A stretch of DNA of 49,614 nucleotides, taken from contig BPKK01000016.1 in NCBI GenBank assembly GCA_026005095.1, forward strand, positions 7,501-57,114, given 5' to 3'. How positions within the stretch are numbered: the first letter of the stretch is position 1; every line of letters begins with the position of its first letter. This document shows positions 27,744 to 39,312 of this stretch, piece by piece. Source of the DNA: Silanimonas sp. GTDB lineage: Bacteria; Pseudomonadota; Gammaproteobacteria; Xanthomonadales; Xanthomonadaceae. The notes below the pieces were generated by a model. The model was not told where the DNA came from and ran no database searches. It saw only the letters and a list, made by a program, of their open reading frames with translations. The translations under genes and the position numbers were made by a program.

Positions 27744-30700
27744 ATGCGTGGCATGCAGCGGAACGGTGTCTCGGTCGCTATCACGGCGGCCCTGGTGATG
27801 ATGATGGGGACGGCGACGGCACAGGCGCCGAGCCCTAAAACACGGCGCGGTGGCCAACGTGGAATCCCCGGCCCTCGAGGCCTTCGAGCAGACCGGGCGG
27901 CTGCCCTACATCATCGGCTTCCGCGAGGCACCGGCCATCACCCACAAGGCGGAACTGCAGCGCGGTCCGCAGCCGCCGCTGCGCGGCAAGATGGCCCGCG
28001 ACCTCGATGGCGAGGTGGCGAACTATGCCAAGCGTCTGGAGGCCACCCAGCGCGACCGCGAGGCCCTGCTCAAACGCGCCGTGGGCCGCGACTTTGCCGT
28101 GACCCACCGCATGCAGCATGCCTTCAACGGCATCGTGGCCGAGCTCTCGCCGGCCGAGGCGGCGGCCTTCCTCAATGACCCGAACGTGGCCTTGGTCGAG
28201 CCCTACACCGAGTTCGCGCTGGACGACGAGGTGGCGCCGGGCGTGATCGGCGCGCCCACGGTCTGGGCCGACGGCACCGGCATCCACCGCGCCGCCTTCG
28301 TCGGCCGCGAGCGCAGCGAGGTCTCGGTCTACAACCGCCGCGCCCATGGCGAGGGCGTGGTGGTCGGCATCATCGACTCGGGCATCAACTTCGCCAGCCC
28401 CTCCTTCGCCGGCGTCGAGCCGGAGACCGGCTACCGCTTCGTCAATCCGCGCGGGCCCGGCAACTACCTCGGCACCTGCGCCCCTGGCGGCGTCGATGCC
28501 GGCCGCTGCAACGACAAGCTGATCGGCGGCTACGACTTCGTCTGCGGCGCCCCGGCCAACCTCTGCGGCCAGGCCAACATCGGCGAGGAGCCGGGCTTCG
28601 GCGACAGCAACAACCACGGCACCCACACCGCCGGCACCACCGCCGGCAACCAGCGCAGCGTGAGCTTCCGCGGCGCCCGCATGACGATCTCGGGCATCGC
28701 CCCGCGGGCCAACGTCATCGCCTACGACGCCTGCTACACCAATACCTCCACCGGCCAGGGCCTGTGCCCGAACGTCTCGACGCTTGCCTCGATCAACCAG
28801 GCCATCGCCGACGGCGTGGACGTGATCAACTATTCGATCGGCGGCGGCACCCAACCCTGGTCGGAGGCGATCTCGCAAGCCTTCCTTGCCGCTGCCGATG
28901 CCGGCATCTTCGTCTCCGCGGCGGCGGGCAACAGCGGCCCCAACCCCTCCACCAGCGGCCACCACCAGCCCTGGGTGACCACGGTGGCGGCGGCGCAGTC
29001 GGGCCGCGCCGGCTACGAGTTCACGCTGAATGTCTCCGGTGCCGGCGTGCCGGCCAACCTGCAGCAGATCGTGATGAACGCCGGCAGCGGCGGCGTCGAG
29101 CTCGGCGCCAGCATCCCGGCCAGCCCGCTGGCCGCCGGCCCGGGCTTCACCGGCACGGCCGATGGCTGCAACGCGAGCGGCGGCTTCGCTCCGGGCCTGT
29201 TCACCAACCGCATCGCCCTCGTCCGCCGCGGTAGCTGCCCCTTCACCGAGAAGGCCGCCAATGCGGCGGCGGCCGGCGCCCGCGCGGTCATCATCGTCAA
29301 CAACACCACCGGCGGCATCGCCCCCTCGGTGCCCGGCGCCACGGTGCCGGTGTTCGGCATGGCGCAGGCGGAAGGCGTGGCCCTGCACGGCCTGCTCGGC
29401 AGCGCGCCGCAGGCCAGCATCCCCTTCCCGGCCACCCGCATCGGCAACACCCAAGATCAGCTCGCCGCCTTCAGCTCGCGCGGACCGGCACCGTTCTCGG
29501 TGATGAAGCCGGACATCACCGGCCATGGCGTGAACATCCTCGAACCGATCGGCTGCGCCCCGGCGCAATGGGGCAGCCCCTGCCTGCGCCGAAGCCATCG
29601 GCCTGCTCTCCGGCACCTCGATGGCCACCCCGCAGGTGGCCGGTGCCGCCGCCCTGCTGCGGCAGATCTTCCCGAACTGGAGCCCGGCCGAGATCAAGTC
29701 GGCGCTGATGATGACCGCCACCCAGGGCGTGCTGAACGAGACCGGCGCCGTGGCCACGCCCTTCCAGGCCGGTGCCGGCCGCGTGCAGGTGGACCAGGCG
29801 GCCAAGGCCGGCTTGGTGCTGCATGAGGCCCGCGACCGCTACCTCGCCGCCAATCCGGTGGCCGGCGGTGACGTGTCCTCGCTCAACCTGCCCAGCCTCG
29901 CCAACCGCGGCTGCAGCGCCACCAGCTGCACCTTCACCCGCACCTTCCGTAGCACCCGCGCCACCTTCCAAACCTTCAGCGCCACGCTCTCCGGGGTGAG
30001 CGGCAGCATCGACACCCCGGTGTTCACGGTGGCGCCCTTCGGCACCGTCACACTCACCATCACGGTGAACACCAGCGGCCAGCCCAGCGATGGCAGTTAC
30101 CGTTTCGGCACCCTCACCCTGACCTCCACCGGCAGTGATGCCAGCAGCCGATCGCCCACCCTGCGCCTGCCGGTGGCCGTGGCGGTGCGGCCGCCGGAGC
30201 TCAACCTGAGCACCGAGACCATCACCCTCAGCGTGCCAGCCAACAGTAGTCGCAGCGCCAGCTTCACGGTGTGGAGCAACAGCAATCCGGTGGACTTCGG
30301 CACCCGCAGCACCGGCACCGGCACCGGCGCCATCGTGGCCCAGAGCAGCGCCGGCGCCACCAGCGGTTACGCCACCGGCTTCTACCCGAACCTCGGAATC
30401 GGCCAGTACGCCTCGGATGACTTCGTGGTGACCCAGGCCACCTCGATCAGCGCGATCAGCAACGATGGCTTCGTGCTCGGCACCGGCGTGATCACGCCGA
30501 CCACGGTGATCGGCTGGTCGGTGTTCGCCGATGCCGGCGGCGTGCCGGCGGGCAACCCGGAGACCTCGCCGAACGCCGCCGTGTGGCGCTACTCGGCCCC
30601 GGCGAACTCGCCCGGCATCAGCACCGCCGGCGGCGTGCTGCGCCTCAACCTCGCCGCCGCGGGTCAGAGCCTCACCCTCGCGCCGGGCCGCTACTGGCTG

Positions 30701-31159
30701 GTGGTGCAGGTGAACGCCCCCTTCGCCAACCGCTTCGCCTGGTTCTTCTCCTCGCAGGGCAACGGGACGGCACCGCGTACGATCATCCCGAGCAACCCGG
30801 CGCCGAACAATGCCTGGACCACGCCGGCCAATGCCCCGGCCGGGCTCGCCTACACGGTGAGCGGCACCGTGGGCTGCGGCGCGCCCTGGATCTCCGGCCT
30901 CGCCCCGGCCTCGGGCCGGGCCAGCGCCGGGCAGCCGGCCACGGTGAGCTTCACTGTGAACACCACCGGCCTCGCCCCGGGCGACTACAGCGGCTTTGTC
31001 TGCCTCACCAGCAACGATCCCGCCCGGCCCAGCGCCACGGTGCGTGTGAATCTCACCGTCACCCCGGCGCTCAACCGCGGCAAGATCGGTGCCGAAGCAA
31101 CTTCGGCGGGTCAGGCATCCGTGAAGCGCGGCCCCGTCATGAACGAGCGCCTGCGCTGA
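27744..31159 (+). pseudogene. secreted subtilisin-family (S8) serine protease, two frameshifts
   Basis: Three consecutive frames together make one roughly 1,138-residue subtilase. Frame one (27744-27840) holds ATG with GGGAG 7 nt upstream and a signal peptide (MRGMQRNGVSVAITAALVMM). Near 27837-27841 (CCTAAAAC) one extra base shifts to the frame carrying the I9-like propeptide, catalytic Asp (VGIIDSGINF, about 28375), His (NNHGTHTAGT, about 28616) and an inserted PA domain. Near 29575-29590 a second extra base shifts to the frame with catalytic Ser (GTSMATPQVAG, 29618-29620) and C-terminal beta-sandwich domains. As sequenced, no single product has both signal peptide and complete triad. Either the gene has decayed or the assembly has two base-call errors. 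A strong terminator follows. Confidence 0.85.
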
Positions 31160-31195
31160 GCGCCCGTCCGACGGCAAGGCGTGCACATGCAGCAA

Positions 31196-31225
31196 CGAGA
31201 ACGGGCCCCGCGGGGCCCGCTCTCG
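31196..31225. terminator. bidirectional intrinsic terminator
   Basis: CGAGA (31196-31200) pairs with TCTCG (31221-31225), and CGGGCCCCG (31202-31210) with CGGGGCCCG (31211-31219), with one A-C mismatch, followed by TTTCC. It lies between the convergent subtilase and aceA genes. Confidence 0.82.
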
Positions 31226-31252
31226 TTTCCGGTCTTGGATTAAGCCAGACGC

Positions 31253-32554
<1,302 letters not shown>

Positions 32555-32668
32555 GGCGGAGGTCCTTGGCGGGTAGCGTGTGGTAGAGCGTTGAGGGGAG
32601 GAGAGAGGGGATGGTGCGAGCGGAGAGGAAAGAGGGGACGCGAGGACAGTGTGTGTGAAGGACGCGGC

Positions 32669-34363
<1,695 letters not shown>

Positions 34364-34416
34364 GGCGGCTCGCTCCTGGGAGGTGCCCCCACGCTGGATC
34401 CCGAAGACTGCTTTTA

Positions 34417-34443
34417 CAAAGCAAATCTTTGGATACGATGTAT
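34417..34443. promoter_or_regulatory. inverted repeats in the aceB/LysR divergent intergenic region
   Basis: Two perfect inverted repeats in the 116 bp gap: CAAAG-CAAAT-CTTTG (34417-34431) and ATAC-GAT-GTAT (34433-34443). The surrounding stretch is AT-rich against a GC-rich background. LysR regulators typically bind dyads in divergent promoters, so these are candidate sites; binding is inferred. Confidence 0.5.
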
Positions 34444-34479
34444 TAGGCTCTTAAATGAGATGTCAGAAACATAGCCAAC

Positions 34480-35469
34480 ATGCCGAGAAAACGTCGCCAA
34501 ACGCCGGCATCCAAACCGGAGTCCGGGCGCTTCTACTACAAGGGCAGTCGCCTCAAGCCGCTCCAGGCCTTCTGCCAGGTAGCCCGCCTGGGCTCTGTCT
34601 CGCGCGCAGCCGAGGCCCTGTTCCTGAGCCAGCCGGCGGTCTCGCTGCAGCTCAAAGCCCTGGAGAGCCACTACGGCGTCCCCCTGCTGGAGCGGGTGGG
34701 TCGCCGTCTCTCACTCACCCGCGAGGGACAGGTGCTCTACGACCTCGCCCGGCCTTTGCTGGAGGGTTTCGAGGGCCTGGACGAGGCCTTCCGGGATAGC
34801 CAGCAGGGCCTGGACGGCGGCGAAGTGAACATCGCCGCGGGCAGTTCCACCCTGCTGCATCTGCTGCCCACGCCGCTGGCCGCCTTCCGCGCCCAGCGCC
34901 CGGAGGTACGCGTGCACCTGCACAGCGTTACCGGTCGCGCCGGGCTGGAGAAGCTGCGCGCCGATGAAGTGGATTTCGCGGTGGGAGCGATGTGGGAGGT
35001 GCCGAACGACATCGACTACGCCCCGCTGCAGCGTTTCGACGCCATGCTGATCACCGCCCCCGAGCATCCGCTGGCGAAGAAGGCGAAGCCGACGCTGGAA
35101 GATCTCTCGCCGCACGGCCTGATCCTGCCGCCGAAACAGCTCTCCACCTGGCGCATGGTCACCACTGCCTTCGAGCAACGCCGCGTGCCCTACCGGGTGG
35201 CGATCGAGGTGGGCGGCTGGGAGGTGATCAAGCAGTACGTGGCGCAGGGTTTGGGCATCGCCATCGTCTCCGCGCTCTGCCTCACCGAGGCCGACCGCGG
35301 GCGGCTCGTCGCCAAGCCCTTGCGCGAGTACTTCCCGTCGCGCAGCTATGGCGTGCTGGTGCGCAAGGGCAAGACCCTGTCGAATCCAGCGCGCGCCTTC
35401 GTGGATCTCATCAAACCGGGCCTGTTCCAGCGCAAAGACTGGTTCGAGGCCGGGCACTCCGAGCGCTGA
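34480..35469 (+). CDS. LysR-family transcriptional regulator of the glyoxylate shunt (putative)
   Basis: 329 residues. The N-terminal winged helix-turn-helix spans about residues 25-85 (LQAFCQVARLGSVSRAAEAL then LSQPAVSLQLKALESHYG). The C-terminal periplasmic-binding-like effector domain follows, with HLHSVTGRAGLEKLRADEVDFAVG, resembling the CysB/Cbl-type branch. A 20-residue basic N-terminal extension precedes the HTH. Its divergent position next to aceB suggests control of aceBA; the effector is unknown. It ends 7 bp before the convergent small secreted gene. Confidence 0.9.
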   Translation: MPRKRRQTPASKPESGRFYYKGSRLKPLQAFCQVARLGSVSRAAEALFLSQPAVSLQLKALESHYGVPLLERVGRRLSLTREGQVLYDLARPLLEGFEGLDEAFRDSQQGLDGGEVNIAAGSSTLLHLLPTPLAAFRAQRPEVRVHLHSVTGRAGLEKLRADEVDFAVGAMWEVPNDIDYAPLQRFDAMLITAPEHPLAKKAKPTLEDLSPHGLILPPKQLSTWRMVTTAFEQRRVPYRVAIEVGGWEVIKQYVAQGLGIAIVSALCLTEADRGRLVAKPLREYFPSRSYGVLVRKGKTLSNPARAFVDLIKPGLFQRKDWFEAGHSER

Positions 35470-35476
35470 GGCAGGC

Positions 35477-35764
35477 TCAGGCCCAGCTCACGCAGACCCG
35501 GCGCATCGGCGGATTGATCCACACCACCCCGACGCCGCGCTGCGCCGCCGCCGCGCCGATGCGCTGCATCTTCGCCTCGTCCACTTGCTGCTGATAACGC
35601 AGACAGCGACGGGGCATGCGCTCGGCGAGCGCTTCGGTGCTGCGCTCGCGAACCGCGTCCGGACGGGAGGGCGGCACAGCATCGCCAGCCGCAGGGGCCA
35701 CGGGCTGGGCGGATAGCGGAACGACGAGCAACAGGCTGGCAAGAAAGGCATGGAAGGCGTTCAT
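35477..35764 (-). CDS. small secreted protein
   Basis: 95 residues with a signal peptide (MNAFHAFLASLLLVVPLSAQP). The mature part contains two cysteines (RRCLRYQQ and RVCVSWA) that could form one disulfide. No domain is recognised. ATG 35764 has GGGAG 8 nt upstream, and a perfect 8-bp hairpin (35778-35800) lies directly before that. Composition is like the rest of the chromosome. Convergent with the LysR gene. Confidence 0.65.
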   Translation of the reverse strand: MNAFHAFLASLLLVVPLSAQPVAPAAGDAVPPSRPDAVRERSTEALAERMPRRCLRYQQQVDEAKMQRIGAAAAQRGVGVVWINPPMRRVCVSWA

Positions 35765-35777
35765 GGCAAGACTCCCC

Positions 35778-35800
35778 GCGCGGCCGGCAGGAGGCCGCGC
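35778..35800 (-). promoter_or_regulatory. hairpin directly upstream of the small secreted gene's ribosome site
   Basis: GCGCGGCC (35778-35785) and GGCCGCGC (35793-35800), 7-nt loop, ending 13 nt before the ATG on the minus strand. No T run follows, so a simple terminator is unlikely. It may shape the 5' leader or have no function. The rest of the 258 bp gap up to 36022 shows nothing I can support. Confidence 0.35.
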
Positions 35801-36022
35801 CCTCCCATTGCACTCCTCTGGCCGTGGGCCGGCGTGAAGAAAGCGCCGGGCGTTCAGCCGGCCTCGACAGGCCGCCATGCCGGCTACTCCGCTTCCACCA
35901 CCACCTCGCGCTCATCGCCGCGGCCGTGCTCGTGCACCCCCCGCAGGCGGACCCGCCCGGGCCTCCCGGGTGGCCGGTGGGGAAATGCGGGCAGGCCGTG
36001 GCGGCGACCGGGCAGCCGCGCC

Positions 36023-38348
36023 TCAGCCCGCGGCTTGCGCCCAGGGCGAGGGCCGGTGCAGCAGGAAGCCCTGGGCATGGTCGATGCCGAGCGCGCGTAC
36101 CCGTTCCAGCACCTCCGGCCGGTCGACGAACTCGGCCACCGTCGGTACGCCCAGCACCCGTGCCACCTCGACGAAACTACGCACCGCCGCCTCGTCGAGG
36201 CGGTCTTCGAGGAGCCGGCGGATGAACTGGCCGTCGATCTTGATCAGGTCCACCGGCAGGGTCTTGAGGTAGCCGAAGGAGGAAAGGCCGGCACCGAAAT
36301 CGTCGAGCGCCACCCGCACCCCGAGGGCACGCACCCGCTCGATGAAGCGCCGGGCATCGGCGAGGTTGGTGACGGCGGCGGTTTCGGTGATCTCGAAGCA
36401 CAGGCAGCGGCAGATCGCAGCGCCCGCCGTCTCCAGACGCTCGACGGCGAAGCGATGGAAGGCCTCGTCGGAGAGCGACTGCCCAGAGAGGTTCACGCTG
36501 AGCAGGGCGACATCCTCCAGCGTGGGGCGGCGGCGCAGGGCGGCGAGCACGCTCTCCAGCACCCAGCGATCGATGCGGGTGGCGAGGTGGTAGCGCTCCG
36601 CCGCGGCGAGGAACAGGCCGGCCGACAGCACCTCGCCATCGGGCTCGCGGAGGCGCAGCAGGATCTCGGCCTGCCGGCCCGCGGCACCAGGATGCAGGGA
36701 CAGGATGTGCTGGTGGTACAGCGTAAAACCACCTTCGTCCAGGGCCCGCTCCAGCCGCGCCGCCCAGCGCATCTCGCCACGCCGCTGGCTGATCGCACCA
36801 TCACTGTCGCGCCAGAGATGGACCCGGTTGCGCCCCGCCTCCTTGGCGGCGAGGCAGGCCGAATCGGCCGCCTGCACCACGGCTGAAAGATCGGGGAAGC
36901 GGCCATCGACGGGGGCGATGCCGATGCTGGCGCCAATGCGAAACCGGTGCCCGCCATGCTCGAAGCGCCAGGTCTCGAGTCGGTCGCAGATCAGCTGGGC
37001 CACCCGCTGCGCCTGTTCCGGCGTGCAGTGGTACAGGACGATGGCGAATTCGTCGCCGCCGATCCGGGCAACGAAATCGCGGCGGCGCGCCGTATCGACG
37101 AACAGCCTCGCCACCTGGCGCAGCAGAAGGTCGCCGGCGGCATGGCCGCAGGTGTCGTTCACCACCTTGAACTGATCGAGGTCGATGACGGCGAGTGCCG
37201 ATCCCTGTGCCTCGGCAGCGGCCGCCTCGAGGGCGCGCCGGAGCTCGGCCTCCAGGGCCTCCCGGTTCGGCAGGCCGGTCAGGGCATCGTGGGTGGCGCG
37301 GAAGCGCATCTCGCGGTCGAGGCGGCGCTGCTCGGTGACATCGTGCAGCACCAGCACGGCCCCGTGCAGGCCACCCTCGTCGTCACGAATCGGCGCCACC
37401 GACAGCTCGACGGCGAACTCCGCGCCATCCCGCCGCTGCAGCACGGCCTGGCCCTCGACGTGCACCTCTCGGCCCTCGCCAAGGCAGCGCGCGACGGCGT
37501 CGAAGGGGGCGGCTCCTTCCTCGAGGCGGAGCGCGAAGACCTCCGCGCAGGACCTGCTCCAGCTCGCGCTCCGACGTCACGTCCCAGTTCAGGCCCACCA
37601 CCCGCAGCACCCGCCCCTCCGCGTCACGCACCGGATGGGCCGCCGCCCGCAGGTGGCGCACCGCGCCATCCGGCCAGAGCACGCGGAACTCGAGGCTCTC
37701 CTGCGGCACTCCAGCCACGGCGGCGGCCAGGCCCGCCAGCACCCGCGGGCGATCCTCCGGATGCAGCCAGCCGGCCCAGTCCCGGGCCATCACCAGGCCC
37801 GGGCGCGGCTCGCGTCCGTACTGGCGGAACACCCACTCGTCCCAGACCGCGCCACCACTGCCGGGATCGACATGCCAGACACCGATACGCCCGGACTGTA
37901 TGGCAAGCGCCAGCTGCTGGCGCGCCTGCTCGGTGGCGAGGCGCTCGGCGCGCTGGTGGGTAATGTCCTGGAAGGTGCCGAGCAGACGCACCGGCTGACC
38001 GTCCTCGAACTCGGCCATCCCCACCGCGCGCGCCCAGAACGGCTCATCATCGGCACGCGTGAGCGGCAGTTCGAGATCCCAGCCTTCCCCAGTGCGGATG
38101 CCCGCCTCGACTGCCGCCTGGATCACCGGCCGGGCCTCGGGGGCGTAAAAGCCGATGGCGGACTCCACGGTGGGGACAAACTCTGCCGGCACCCGATGGA
38201 TGCGACGGGTTTCCGCATCCCAATAGAGCACCTGGCTGCGCAGGTCGAGCGCCCAGCCGCCCACTCCCGCCACCGTGCCGATGCGTGAGGCCAGGGCCGC
38301 GCTCAGAGAAAGCGTTTGCGGATCATCCTGCAGGGGTGACGGAGGCAT
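36023..38348 (-). pseudogene. PAS-GGDEF-EAL cyclic-di-GMP protein, one frameshift
   Basis: Two overlapping frames form one roughly 775-residue signalling protein. The first (from ATG 38348) carries tandem PAS/PAC domains (LLGTFQDITHQR, VVGLNWDVTSERELEQV). Near 37543-37550 a single-base change shifts the frame; the second frame resumes a PAS (LQRRDGAEFAVELSVAPI), then GGDEF (RIGGDEFAIVL, with I-site RRRD five residues before) and EAL domains. The EAL motif reads EIL (AEILLRLR); NLSGQSL, CFEITE, DDFGAGLSSFGYLK, LIKIDGQF and AQGF are present. Intact, it could both make and degrade c-di-GMP. Either the gene is broken or the shift is an assembly error. It lies 24 bp downstream of pirin on the same strand. 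Confidence 0.85.
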
Positions 38349-38372
38349 GCCACCATCATGCCATCCGGCGGG

Positions 38373-39299
38373 TCAGAAACGCCCGGCCTGATAGTCGGCG
38401 ATGGCCTGGCGGATCTCCTCGGCGGTATTCATCACGAAAGGCCCGTGCCAGGCCACGGGCTCGCCGATCGGCCGGCCGGCGACCAGGATCAGCCGCGCCC
38501 CCTGCGCACCGGCCTGCAATGGCAGGCCGTCCCCGTCGGAGAGCACGGCGAGCTGGCCGGCCACCACCTCGGTCTTGCCCACCCCCGCCGGCAGGACGAG
38601 CGCGCCGCCGAAGACGTGGACGAAGGCGTTGTGGCCGGGCGGCAGCGGCACGGCGAGCGCTGCCCCGGGACGCAGGTGGAAATCGAGGAACACCGGCTGC
38701 GTGGCCACGGCCTGCACCGGACCTTCGATGCCGGCGAACTCCCCGGCGATGACTTTCACCGCGGCGACCGCCTCCGGCGCGGTCACCTCCAGCGTGGCGC
38801 CGCCGGGGGCCGCCGAGAGCACCGTGCCGTCGGCACCGAGCTGCAGCACGGGCAGGCGCTCCGGCGCGATGTCCTGGTAGCGCGGCGCCTGCATCTTGTC
38901 CCTGGCCGGCAGGTTCACCCAGAGCTGGAAGCCGCGCATCTCGCCCTCGATCTGCTCGGGCATCTCGGAGTGCACGATGCCGCGGCCGGCGGTCATCCAC
39001 TGCACGCTGCCCGGCACCAGAAGGCCCTCGCCGCCCTGGTTGTCGCGGTGGCGCATGCGCCCGGCCAGCATATAGGTCACCGTCTCGAAGCCACGGTGCG
39101 GGTGCGAGGGGAAGCCGGCGATGTAGTCCTGCGGCCGCTCGGTGCCGAAGGCATCGAGCATCAGGAAAGGATCGATCGGCGGCTGCTGCGGCGTGCCGAT
39201 CAGGCGCGTGAGCTTCACTCCGGCGCCATCCGAGGTCGGTATTCCGGTGGAAAGGCGTCGCACGTGACGGGGTGTGGCAGTCGGGGTGAGAGCGAGCAT
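38373..39299 (-). CDS. pirin family protein
   Basis: 308 residues of the bicupin pirin family. The N-terminal cupin contains PHPHRGFETVTYMLAGRMRH and GSVQWMTAGRGIVHSEMP; the histidines and Glu match the pirin metal site. RGFQLWVNLPARDKM and a C-terminal cupin follow (FVHVFGGALVL). Bacterial pirins include quercetinase-like enzymes and regulators of metabolism. ATG 39299 (MLALTPTATPRHV) is chosen; no clear Shine-Dalgarno precedes it. An IS256-family element begins only 13 bp upstream (39313), so native upstream signals are displaced. Before insertion the gene lay about 31 nt after the cassette B lipoprotein gene. Confidence 0.9.
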   Translation of the reverse strand: MLALTPTATPRHVRRLSTGIPTSDGAGVKLTRLIGTPQQPPIDPFLMLDAFGTERPQDYIAGFPSHPHRGFETVTYMLAGRMRHRDNQGGEGLLVPGSVQWMTAGRGIVHSEMPEQIEGEMRGFQLWVNLPARDKMQAPRYQDIAPERLPVLQLGADGTVLSAAPGGATLEVTAPEAVAAVKVIAGEFAGIEGPVQAVATQPVFLDFHLRPGAALAVPLPPGHNAFVHVFGGALVLPAGVGKTEVVAGQLAVLSDGDGLPLQAGAQGARLILVAGRPIGEPVAWHGPFVMNTAEEIRQAIADYQAGRF

Positions 39300-39304
39300 T
39301 GCAT

Positions 39305-39312
39305 GATCGTCG
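39305..39312. repeat. target site duplication, left copy
   Basis: GATCGTCG, repeated at 40665-40672 on the other side of the insertion sequence. Eight bp is the usual IS256-family duplication length. Confidence 0.85.

Noticed and set aside
27744..29626. Programmed frameshifting in the subtilase
   Set aside because: No known slippery heptamer, stimulatory stem-loop or conserved shift signal is visible, and two shifts would be needed. Decay or base-call error is simpler.
35884..36078. Small minus-strand frame ending in an acidic tail downstream of the EAL gene as a separate gene
   Set aside because: Its first half is an alternative frame of the EAL C-terminus and there is no ribosome site or homology to support it.
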